Positions 57,099 to 64,000 of a stretch of DNA of 64,000 nt are shown in pieces. The stretch covers positions 124,001 through 188,000 of the forward strand of contig NZ_SLYP02000002.1 in assembly GCF_004341505.2 (NCBI RefSeq). The letters run 5' to 3'. The DNA comes from Sphingomonas sp. JUb134 (GTDB lineage Bacteria; Pseudomonadota; Alphaproteobacteria; Sphingomonadales; Sphingomonadaceae). The position numbers and the translations under genes were made by a program. Every line of letters starts with the position of its first letter. Position 1 is the first letter of the stretch. A model generated the notes under the pieces. That model made no database searches. It was not told the DNA's origin and worked only from the letters and a program-made list of their open reading frames with translations.

Positions 57099-57528
57099 GG
57101 CCGACTGGCTGAGCGCCTTCTTCCGGCTCGCGGTGATCGGCCTGGAACTGGCGGGTACGCTGACCATCCTGGTCGGCGCGGGGCTCGCAACCTTTCTGTT
57201 TGCGCGGCGGGCGAGGGCGGGCGACCGGACCGAGGCCTATAGCGCGTTCCGCTCGGCGCTCGGCCGCAGCATCCTGCTCGGCCTGGAATTCCTGGTCGCC
57301 GGCGACATCGTCAAGTCGCTGGTGATCAACCCGACGCTCGACGATCTCATCGTGCTGGCAGGGCTGGTGCTGGTGCGGACCTTCCTGAGCATCTCGCTCG
57401 GGGTCGAGATCAACGGCCACTGGCCTTGGGAGGAAACCCGGATGGCGCGGGAGAAGGCACGCGCGGCGTGGGATGGGTCGCCTGCGACGGCTGAGGCCGC
57501 CGGATGCGGTACAGCGCTCAAGGGATAG
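57085..57528 (+). CDS. DUF1622 membrane protein
   Basis: 147 residues: membrane helices (FFRLAVIGLELAGTLTILVG with AGLATFLF; SILLGLEFLVAGDIVKSLVI; DLIVLAGLVLVRTFLSISLG) and ending in a soluble tail, matching DUF1622. Function unknown. The ATG lies inside the cytochrome gene (14-bp overlap), so it is in the same operon. Confidence 0.85.
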   Translation: MITIEADWLSAFFRLAVIGLELAGTLTILVGAGLATFLFARRARAGDRTEAYSAFRSALGRSILLGLEFLVAGDIVKSLVINPTLDDLIVLAGLVLVRTFLSISLGVEINGHWPWEETRMAREKARAAWDGSPATAEAAGCGTALKG

Positions 57529-57542
57529 CAGATGGGAGGTGC

Positions 57543-57983
57543 ATGATGATCGAGAGACGCGAATTGCTGATGGCCGGCGCCGGCCTTGCCGCCGCTGGAA
57601 CGCTGGCTGTGCCGGCGGCGGGGCAGCAGCATCCAATGGAAGGGATGGCGATGTCGATGACGGACTGCATCGACGATTGCGTGGCTTCGCACCGCATGTG
57701 CCTGGAGACCGCCACCTGGCTGACCAAGCGAGGCGGCGCGTCAGCCACGGCGTCGCTGATCGCCATGCTGAACGACTGTGCGGAACTGTGCCAGGCGTCC
57801 GCCAACTCGATGCTGCGCGAATCCCCCCTCCATACCATCCTGTGTCGCGCCTGCGCTGACGCCTGCGAACGATGTGCGCGGGAATGCCTGAGCCACGTCG
57901 TGGACGAGCGGATGAAGCGTTGCTCGGCTACCTGCAAGGACTGCGCCGCCAGCTGTCGGATGATGGCGGACATGGCGAGCTGA
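57543..57983 (+). CDS. Exported four-helix-bundle copper-binding protein (Csp-like, DUF326)
   Basis: 146 residues. MMIERRELLMAGAGLAAAGT is a Tat-like signal. The mature protein is Cys-rich with spaced CxxxC pairs (TDCIDDCVASHRMC, CAELCQASANS, CRACADACERCARECLSHV, CSATCKDCAASCRMM), as in Csp copper-storage proteins that hold many Cu(I) ions inside a four-helix bundle. An exported version could store periplasmic copper. GGGAGG precedes the ATG at 57543 by 5 bases. Confidence 0.88.
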   Translation: MMIERRELLMAGAGLAAAGTLAVPAAGQQHPMEGMAMSMTDCIDDCVASHRMCLETATWLTKRGGASATASLIAMLNDCAELCQASANSMLRESPLHTILCRACADACERCARECLSHVVDERMKRCSATCKDCAASCRMMADMAS

Positions 57984-58129
57984 GTTTCCTCGGACACGCC
58001 CAGGCGTAGTGGGGTCAAGCAGATCCGGCACTATTGAAGCGATCCGTCGGCTCCACAATGTGGGGCCGCTGCGAAGCTGGGTCGTATGGGTGCGAAAGCG
58101 GGACTGGTTAAGGATCGGCGGTAGCGCAT

Positions 58130-58876
58130 CTAGACCAGCCAGGCAGCGATCGCGCCAACCACCGACTTGGTTTCGGCAACGTCGCGGACTCGCACGGTAT
58201 CCAGCCCGAGGTGCTTGGCCGGATAATCATTTCCGCCCGGGAAGATCGCGTCACCGAAGAAGATCATCTCGTCGAGTGCGACGCCGGTCTGCTCGGAAAG
58301 GCGCTTAAGGCCATAGGCCTTGTCTATGCCTTCGCGGGTGATGTCGATCGATGTCGCCCCGCCGATATTGATGGCAAAGCCTGGCAGCAACGGCTGGAGC
58401 AGGGCCTGCAATTTCTTGCGCTTGGCGTGATCCGGATCCCACGTGTCCTTGGCCTCGAGCGGCGCCTGCTGACCGAGCGCGGAGAATGTGATCTGGCTGC
58501 CGCGATCCTCGATCTGCTCGCCCCAGATGTTCTCGTTTGCATAGCCCGCCTGCTCGACCGCCTTGGTCAGTGCTTCGCGGATGCGCTGGCTTTCGTCGCC
58601 GGTGAACAGATCGGCATAGATACGCGTCCATTGGCCGTCGGCGTGACGATAGAGCTTGGTGCCCGTGGTCGGCTGGATGATGAAATTGTCGAGCCGCGCC
58701 CGGGCAGGCATGCGTGACACCACCTGTTTCTCGAATTGCGGCCAGTCGCCTCCGGAGATGATCGCTACCATCGTCACGTCGAGCAGGCGGGTAAGCAGAT
58801 CCGCCATTTCATCGTCGAGCGGCTGCTTGCTGAGCGCGAGCGTTCCGTCGAGGTCGAAAGCGGCCAGTCGCTTCAT
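58130..58876 (-). CDS. HAD-superfamily phosphatase
   Basis: 248 residues, HAD IIB type: FDLDGTLALSKQPLDDEMAD is motif I, ISGGDWPQF motif II, FFGDAIFPGGNDYPAKHLGL motif IV. Resembles phosphomannomutase-like or sucrose-phosphate-like HAD hydrolases; substrate not clear. The ATG at 58876 follows a GATGATC stretch; the frame opens 18 codons upstream. It follows a HAD pseudogene of different type. Confidence 0.8.
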   Translation of the reverse strand: MKRLAAFDLDGTLALSKQPLDDEMADLLTRLLDVTMVAIISGGDWPQFEKQVVSRMPARARLDNFIIQPTTGTKLYRHADGQWTRIYADLFTGDESQRIREALTKAVEQAGYANENIWGEQIEDRGSQITFSALGQQAPLEAKDTWDPDHAKRKKLQALLQPLLPGFAINIGGATSIDITREGIDKAYGLKRLSEQTGVALDEMIFFGDAIFPGGNDYPAKHLGLDTVRVRDVAETKSVVGAIAAWLV

Positions 58877-59210
58877 GATGATCTCCCACAAGCGGCAGCA
58901 GAAATGCGTCGATGGCATCGGCGATGCCATCTTTGTCGTTGCTGGTTGAAATGTAGTGCGCTGCGCTACGGATCTCCTCAGGCGTCTTGCCCATGGCGAT
59001 CGATAGCCCGGTGCGCACGAGCAAAGGGCAGGTCATTGGGCATGTGGCCGAGCGCCCGCGCCAGGGCATCGACGCCAGCTCGCTTGTTGGCATAGGAGTT
59101 GGTGATGTCCAGATAGTAGGTCCGCGACCGGGCAGTCGTCGCCGACGCCAGGCTCTTGTCCTTGCGAACCAAAGTCCGTCGATGTCGGAGATGACGAGGC
59201 CAAGCATCAT
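58870..59210 (-). pseudogene. Cof-type HAD phosphatase, shortened and frameshifted
   Basis: The ATG at 59210 overlaps the zwf stop by 4 bp (ATGA). The start MMLGLVISDIDG is motif I; one base is missing directly after it (near 59175), and the next frame continues LVRKDKSLA. Then an internal deletion joins to YYLDITNSYANKRAGVDALA, and a second frame change leads to GLSIAMGKTPEEIRSAAHYI and STSNDKDGIADAIDAFLLPL, the usual Cof C-terminus. About 160 residues of the core are missing, so it is non-functional. Confidence 0.8.
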
Positions 59211-60562
59211 TGGCCGATCCTGTGCCAGAAGCGGCCATCGCGTTCGAGTAGGGCATCTGCGCCGGCCGGGCCGGCGCTGCCTGGTGCATAGGATTCAAGC
59301 CTGCCCTTGCCCTTGGCCCAGCGATCGAGGATCGGCTGGACCGCGGCCCAGCCCGCCTCGATCTGCTCGGCGCGCTGGAACAATGTCTGGTCGCCGGTCA
59401 TCATGTCATAGAGCAAGGTTTCGTAGCCGGTCCGGCCCGACAGCTTGAAGTGGTCGGCATAAGTGAAATCGAGCGTTGTTCCTGCGGTCTTGATCACTGG
59501 ACCCGGTTTCTTGACCAGCATGTCTAAGACGATGCTTTCGTCCGGCTGCAGCTGGAAGATCAGGCGATTGGCTGGCAGGCGGTCGATCGGACAATCGCGG
59601 AATAAAGCGTAGGGCACTGCCTTGAACGTGACGACGATCTCCGTATCGCGCGCTGCCAGCGCCTTGCCGGTGCGCAGGTAGAAGGGCACGCCGGCCCAGC
59701 GCCAGGTGTCGACTTCCAGCTTCAGTGCGACATAGGTCTCGGTCCTGCTGTCGGCAGCGACATCCGGGACCTTACGATAGGCCGGCACGTTGCGGCTGCC
59801 GACACGGCCCTTGCCATATTGGCCGCGCACTGCGCAGACTGCGGTGGGCTTGCGGATCGCGCGCAACACCTTGGCCTTTTCGTCGCGGATCGCGTCGGCA
59901 TCGAAGCTGTTGGGCGGCTCCATCGCGATCATCGCCAGCAGCTGGAACAGATGGTTGGGGACCATGTCGCGGAGCGCGCCGGTTGCATCGTAGAAAGATC
60001 CGCGCGATCCGACCTCGACCGTCTCGGCGGCGGTGATCTGGACATGGTCGATATAGCGATTGTTCCACACCGCTTCGAACCATTGGTTGGCGAAGCGCGC
60101 GACCAGGATGTTCTGGACAGTTTCCTTTCCCAGGAAATGGTCGAGCCGGTAGATCTGGCTTTCCGGGAGCAAGGCGAGGATTCGGGCGTCAAGCGCCTTG
60201 GCCGAGGCGAGGTCGTGGCCGAACGGCTTTTCGATCGCGACGCGGCGGAACCGACTGCCCGCTTCCGCCATCAGGCCTTTGGCGGCAAGCTTTTCGACGA
60301 TGGCGCCGAAGAATTGCGCCGGCGTGGCAAGGTAGAAGACCGCGCTTCGGTCGCCCAACGCCTGGGCGACATCGTCGAACACCCGGTCTGCGGTGAAATC
60401 GCCCTGGAGGTAGGCGATGCGCTTGCGCAGATCACGCCAGCAATCGCCCTCGGTCGCGAACTTATCCAGGCTGGCGCGCAACGTCTCGTCATCGCCATCG
60501 CTGCGGCCGATGCCGAGGATGGTGAATTCCTTTCCCAGTAATCCGTCGGTGCACAGATGGCG
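59207..60562 (-). pseudogene. zwf: Glucose-6-phosphate dehydrogenase lacking its N-terminus
   Basis: Similarity begins at HLCTDGLLGKEFTILGIGRS (from 60559, directly after an in-frame TGA at 60563-60565) and continues to the normal end, including the active-site region RLDHFLGKETVQNI and EKPFGHDL. The first 30-40 residues with the GxxGDLA NADP-binding loop are missing, so catalysis should be lost even if the TTG at 60481 starts translation (424 residues against about 490). No N-terminal remnant is visible upstream. The gene ends in the Cof-type pseudogene; the pair probably moved together with the pentose-phosphate genes at the other end of the window. Confidence 0.8.
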
Positions 60563-60674
60563 TCACCTCAAGGTTTGTGCGCCAGACAACGATTTGGCAG
60601 ACATAATGCGAACATCGGCTAATTAGCGAGCTTGAGGCGCGACATGGGATCGTTGAGCTGGCGGAATTCACCGC

Positions 60675-60693
60675 CAGGCGGACGCTCCGCCTG
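60675..60693. terminator. Short stem-loop between zwf and the Rap1a-like gene
   Basis: CAGGCGGA and TCCGCCTG form a perfect 8-bp stem with a CGC loop. It lies downstream of the Rap1a-like gene on its strand. No T run, so the terminator call is weak. Confidence 0.35.
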
Positions 60694-60738
60694 CCCTCAA
60701 AGGCAGCCGCCGGGCAGGCTACGCCGCGGGGTACGATG

Positions 60739-61065
60739 CTACTGACATGGCCAAGCCTTCGCTAACGAGCGTTCAGCTCCGGCCACCATATGAACACTCA
60801 TAAAATAGCTATTCTGCTCCGCCCAGCGTAAATATGCCGCGCGCAGCGCCGATCGGTCATAGCGTGGAGCGCGGCATTCCGCTTTTCGCGCGACGATCAT
60901 CATGTCGAGCACGCCTTGGAGGTAAGCGCCGCATCGCGGCTCATTCGCTTGACAGCTTACGAACAACGCCGAGCCCGTCGCCGACGCGGGTTCGGTTTGG
61001 CCGATCGCACTATCAGGCAGGGCGGCCAAAGCGGCGCATAACAATATCCATCGCCTTGGCCGCAT
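60739..61065 (-). CDS. Rap1a/Tai-like small exported protein
   Basis: 108 residues: signal peptide (MRPRRWILLCAALAALPDSA), then CQANEPRCGAYLQGVLDM, a Cys near RKAECRAPRYDRSAL and a C-terminal AWPC. Four Cys and the YLxGVxD pattern match the Rap1a/Tai family, first known as type VI secretion immunity proteins. No toxin or secretion gene is nearby, so the role here is open. Confidence 0.65.
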   Translation of the reverse strand: MRPRRWILLCAALAALPDSAIGQTEPASATGSALFVSCQANEPRCGAYLQGVLDMMIVARKAECRAPRYDRSALRAAYLRWAEQNSYFMSVHMVAGAERSLAKAWPCQ

Positions 61066-61098
61066 TTTCGTCTCCTATTCCGCAGTATCATTTCGGAA

Positions 61099-61129
61099 GG
61101 GGCGCACGGCCCTCGACGGCCGGCGCCCC
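61099..61129 (-). terminator. GC-rich stem-loop after the PepSY gene
   Basis: GGGGCGC and GCGCCCC arms with a further inner GGCCG pairing. It lies 12 bp downstream of the PepSY stop on its strand. No clear T run. Confidence 0.4.
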
Positions 61130-61140
61130 GTGCTGATCCA

Positions 61141-61464
61141 TCATTCGCGGCCGAGCACCTGGCCTTCGGGCGTGACGAACAGTTCGATCGTCTTTCCGTC
61201 GCTGTTCTTGCCCTTGATTTCATAGAGCGTGCTTCCGTCCGCCTTTCGGGTGACTTGCTCCGCTTTGCTTATTGACGCGAGTTGCGCGCGTGCCGCGTCC
61301 ATCGCGGCCTCGGGCACCTGAGCAAGCGGGATGTCTCGTTCGCTGTGCTTGCCGATTATCCGGTTTTCGTTCGCCTCGTGGTTTTGCGCGATCGCCACGC
61401 CCGCGATCGCCAGCGCGGCCGCGCCCACGCCTGCGACAACAGTGAGAGTTCGTTTGCTAGCCAT
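61141..61464 (-). CDS. Exported PepSY-domain protein
   Basis: 107 residues from MASKRTLTVVAGVGAAALAI (signal peptide), followed by a PepSY domain (QVPEAAMDAARAQLASISKA, then LYEIKGKNSDGKTIELFVTP). PepSY domains are often peptidase inhibitors or metal/redox sensors in the periplasm. The ATG at 61464 is preferred because it begins the signal peptide; the frame continues upstream. Confidence 0.78.
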   Translation of the reverse strand: MASKRTLTVVAGVGAAALAIAGVAIAQNHEANENRIIGKHSERDIPLAQVPEAAMDAARAQLASISKAEQVTRKADGSTLYEIKGKNSDGKTIELFVTPEGQVLGRE

Positions 61465-61541
61465 GTTCCATTCCACTTCCTGCATAAGGGCCGTGGGGTC
61501 GGGCGGGCGGCGGTTACGGCCCAATGAGCCGTCGTCCGAGT

Positions 61542-62432
61542 TCAACTCCTCTGATTGTTCATCCTGTCGAGCGCCGCGCGCAGCCCACGGGCGAGCTTGG
61601 CTGCGTCGTCGTTGGCCCAGAAGTGCATGAAGAACAGCCGCGGCTCGTCGTTTAGCATATGATTATGCAGCGCCGTGACCTCGATCCCGTTCGTCCGCAG
61701 CACGCGCAGGACCGGATCGACCTCGTTTGCGACAAGTACGAAATCGCCGGTGATGGCGGCTCGGCCGTCCCCGGTTGGCTGAAAGTTGATCGCGGTCGCC
61801 GTGCCCATCGTCGGCGGAGTCTCCATATCGCCGTCCATCAGCCGCTCGGCGCGCGGAAAGCTGTATTGGAGGATGCCACCGGCCGTCTTGCCCTCACCGC
61901 CCATCAACCGGTTGAGCGCGGCCACATCGAGGTCGAGCCGCGATGCGGCTGCGCTGGCCGAAGGCGATTGCGGCGCGGCGAGCGGGGTCCGACTGGCTGA
62001 TAGCGCTTGCCGGAGCGCGGCCGCGAGCTTCACCGGGTCGCCGTGGCCGGCAATGTGCATGTACATGGTCGCAGGCGAAGAGCGGAGCAGGTGATTGTGG
62101 AGCGCGGTGATCGTAAAACCGCTTGCGAGCAGGCGGCTCAAAACGGGGTTCACCTCGTCGTGGGTCAGCACGAGATCGCCCATCACCATCGCCTCGTCGC
62201 CCATCGGCTGAAACGCCGCCCAAGAGCCGAGCGCGAGGGAGGGCTTGATCGTCACCCCATCCAGCGTGACGCTCAGGTCCGAACGCGGGAAGCTGTAGCG
62301 GTGAACGCCCCCCGGCTGTTCGGCCCCCGCTCGTCCTATCGCCCGGTCGACAGCCGACCAGTCCGGCGCTGCCCATGCCGGGCTTGCCAGCAGGAGGCTG
62401 GCGAATCCCAAGGCGATGGTCTTTTTCAGCAT
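61542..62432 (-). CDS. DUF1259 family exported protein with two repeats
   Basis: 296 residues. Signal peptide MLKKTIALGFASLLLASPAW, then two similar DUF1259 (LppY/LpqO) units, about 28-140 and 165-290: FPRSDLSVTLDGVTIKPSLA with HDEVNPVLSRLLASGFTITA and the matching FPRAERLMDGDMETPPT with ANEVDPVLRVLRTNGIEVTA; each ends LHNHLL/LHNHML. Function unknown; members occur with metal and chromate genes. Divergent from chrB with 168 bp between. Confidence 0.85.
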   Translation of the reverse strand: MLKKTIALGFASLLLASPAWAAPDWSAVDRAIGRAGAEQPGGVHRYSFPRSDLSVTLDGVTIKPSLALGSWAAFQPMGDEAMVMGDLVLTHDEVNPVLSRLLASGFTITALHNHLLRSSPATMYMHIAGHGDPVKLAAALRQALSASRTPLAAPQSPSASAAASRLDLDVAALNRLMGGEGKTAGGILQYSFPRAERLMDGDMETPPTMGTATAINFQPTGDGRAAITGDFVLVANEVDPVLRVLRTNGIEVTALHNHMLNDEPRLFFMHFWANDDAAKLARGLRAALDRMNNQRS

Positions 62433-62600
62433 AATTGATCCTTCAGCAGCGCACTCGACACGGAAAGCCTCACGTCATGCGAGCGCGCCGCCGGCGAGCC
62501 GCGACATTGCGCTCCGGTTTCTTTCTTCGGGATAAGCAGTCCTATGCTCATGAGGCTTGTGATGCAACCCTTACACTTGTAGGCTAGTGACGATACAACT

Positions 62601-63551
62601 ATGACAAATACACAAGCTTCCCCTTGGTTGCTCCTGATCCCGCAGCTTCCGGCTAAGCCTGCCTATTTGCGGGTGAAGGTCTGGCGGCGTTTGCAGGCGA
62701 TCGGGGCCGCGCCGCTCAAGAACGCCGTCCATGCGCTCCCCAATCGCGAGGACACGCGCGCGCTGTTCGAAGAACTGCATCGCGAGATCACCGAAAATGG
62801 CGGCGAGGCGCTGATCCTCGAAGCGCGCCTTGTCGGCGGCATGGGCGATGCGGAGCTGCGCGGAGTGTTCGACGCTGCGCGTGACGCCGACTATGAGGAG
62901 TTGGCACGCGAGGCGCGCGCGCTGTGTGAGGGCGAGTATGTCGCGGCGGCGGATGTGGGCCGCCTGCGCAAACGCCTGAACGAGGTCGCCGCGATCGACT
63001 TTTTCGGTGCGCATGGTCGGCAGGCGGCACAGGCCGCCATCACCGAGGCGGACCGCCGCTCTCACCAACATCCCGATGTGAGCGGCCCCGGTGCGCCCGA
63101 GCTGACCCCGGCGGAGCTAAAGCGCCGCGTTTGGGTGACGCGCCGCCATGTCCATGTCGATCGCATCGCGTCCGCCTGGCTCATTCGCCGCTTCATCGAC
63201 CCCGAGGCGAGCTTCAAGTTCGTCGAGGGCAAAGGATATGTGCCGGAGCCTGACGAACTGAGGTTCGACATGGCGGACGCTGAGTTCACCCACGAAGGCG
63301 ACCGCTGCTCCTTCGAGACCTTGGTGTTCCTCACCGGTCTCGAGACCGACCCCGCGCTGCGGGCGCTCGGCGAAATTGTTCACGACCTTGATATTGCCGA
63401 TGCTCGGTTCGAGCGCCCGGAAACTCCGGGAGTGAGCGCGCTTATCGCCGGCATCTGTGCCGGCACCGACGACGACGAGGAGCGGATCGCGCGCGGATCG
63501 ACCGCGCTCGACGGATTCTATGCTCACTTCACCCGGCGAAAAGAGGACTAA
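62601..63551 (+). CDS. chrB: Chromate resistance protein ChrB
   Basis: 316 residues, full-length ChrB: N-terminal [40 protein letters not shown], and a C-terminal domain from [20 protein letters not shown] with [11 protein letters not shown], the region required for chromate-dependent regulation. ChrB is a chromate-sensing repressor of chrBA operons in Ochrobactrum and related bacteria. It is followed after 2 bp by chrA. Confidence 0.92.
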   Translation: MTNTQASPWLLLIPQLPAKPAYLRVKVWRRLQAIGAAPLKNAVHALPNREDTRALFEELHREITENGGEALILEARLVGGMGDAELRGVFDAARDADYEELAREARALCEGEYVAAADVGRLRKRLNEVAAIDFFGAHGRQAAQAAITEADRRSHQHPDVSGPGAPELTPAELKRRVWVTRRHVHVDRIASAWLIRRFIDPEASFKFVEGKGYVPEPDELRFDMADAEFTHEGDRCSFETLVFLTGLETDPALRALGEIVHDLDIADARFERPETPGVSALIAGICAGTDDDEERIARGSTALDGFYAHFTRRKED

Positions 63552-63553
63552 AG

Positions 63554-64000
63554 ATGGAGGCCAGCGCACGCGCTGAAATCGCAGTCGAGACGCTGCACGA
63601 GCACGGCATCAGCTTTGGCGAGGCGGTGCGCGTCTGGATCAGGGTCGCGCTGCTCAGCTTCGGCGGACCGGCGGGCCAGATAGCGGTGATGCATCGCATC
63701 CTGGTCGAGGAGAAGCGCTGGATCGGCGAGGAGCGGTTCCTCCACGCGCTCAACTATTGCATGCTGCTGCCCGGCCCTGAAGCGCAACAGCTAGCTGTCT
63801 ATATTGGCTGGTTGCTCCATAAGACCAAGGGCGGCCTGGTCGCGGGCGCGCTATTCGTGCTGCCCGGCTTCCTCGCGATTTTAGGGCTCAGCTATGTCTA
63901 TGTGCTGCTCGGCGAAGTGCCGCTGGTCGAGGGATTGTTCTTCGGATTGAAGGCCGCCGTGCTGGCGGTGGTGCTACAGGCGGTGGTCCGGGTGGGTTCG
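63554..64000 (+). CDS. chrA: Chromate transporter ChrA, N-terminal part (cut by window edge)
   Basis: 149 residues readable from the ATG at 63554. [20 protein letters not shown] with [20 protein letters not shown] is the CHR-family signature of the first half; membrane segments follow ([38 protein letters not shown]). ChrA exports chromate using the proton gradient. Downstream part outside the window. Confidence 0.93.
   Translation, partial: MEASARAEIAVETLHEHGISFGEAVRVWIRVALLSFGGPAGQIAVMHRILVEEKRWIGEERFLHALNYCMLLPGPEAQQLAVYIGWLLHKTKGGLVAGALFVLPGFLAILGLSYVYVLLGEVPLVEGLFFGLKAAVLAVVLQAVVRVGS

Noticed and set aside
62540..62600. Operator for ChrB upstream of chrB
   Set aside because: No convincing dyad found between DUF1259 and chrB.

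Overview
The window reads as part of a large high-GC accessory replicon (probably a megaplasmid, or a plasmid integrated in a chromosome) of a sphingomonad-type alphaproteobacterium. The grounds are the codon use, the GTTC-N7-GTTC type of LexA site, the imuA-imuB-dnaE2 mutasome, the plasmid backbone types (RPA initiator, ParA/ParB, MobF relaxase, strawberry-notch helicase, DUF1612 protein) and sphingomonad-like cus genes. No rRNA, tRNA or CRISPR array was seen.

Layout. (1) 1-6.1 kb: a minus-strand pentose-phosphate operon, tkt > tal-pgi fusion > gnd (cut by the window edge), with a yfdX stress gene beside it; a 5'-truncated zwf lies 54 kb away at 59.2-60.6 kb. (2) 6.7-14.2 kb: an SOS block, imuA-imuB-dnaE2 behind a perfect LexA box, then two divergent SRAP genes that share a second perfect LexA box, plus a DUF1810 gene. 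(3) 14.4-22.5 kb: small hypotheticals, a DUF2726 protein and the 3' part of a MobF relaxase, joined by an IS21-family element to the 5' part of a parB-like gene; the sequence between was deleted. (4) 22.5-25.5 kb: a three-gene AbiE-like module (AbiEi-type antitoxin, nucleotidyltransferase, PD-(D/E)XK nuclease) with translationally coupled genes and paired operator-like inverted repeats upstream. (5) 25.5-34.8 kb: a strawberry-notch helicase gene split by a 5.1-kb recombinase-in-trio (RIT) element with 86-bp terminal inverted repeats and a passenger gene for an exported protein. (6) 34.9-41.8 kb: Toprim primase, ParA, ParB, RPA-type initiator, an iteron/DnaA-box origin and a DUF1612 regulator. 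(7) 41.9-44.6 kb: an integrase with an in-frame stop and a putative nuclease. (8) 44.8-58.0 kb: a copper region with divergent halves. The minus half is two small exported proteins, cusC, cusB, cusA and cusF. The plus half is a MerR regulator, lipoproteins, then an unusual electron-transfer module (membrane-anchored FAD/2Fe-2S reductase, b-type membrane protein, seven-CxxCH cytochrome c, DUF1622 membrane protein) ending in a four-helix-bundle copper-binding protein. (9) 58.1-64 kb: HAD phosphatase, HAD pseudogene, truncated zwf, Rap1a-like, PepSY and DUF1259 proteins, and chrB-chrA, which runs off the end.

Together the genes give stress and metal tolerance (copper, chromate, pentose-phosphate flux, SOS mutagenesis) on a plasmid backbone repeatedly damaged by mobile elements. 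The relaxase and helicase look broken, while the replication and partition genes look intact. The points most worth a second look are the electron-transfer/copper module, the RIT element with outward-facing start codons in its ends, the AbiE-plus-nuclease module and the paired SRAP genes under one LexA box.
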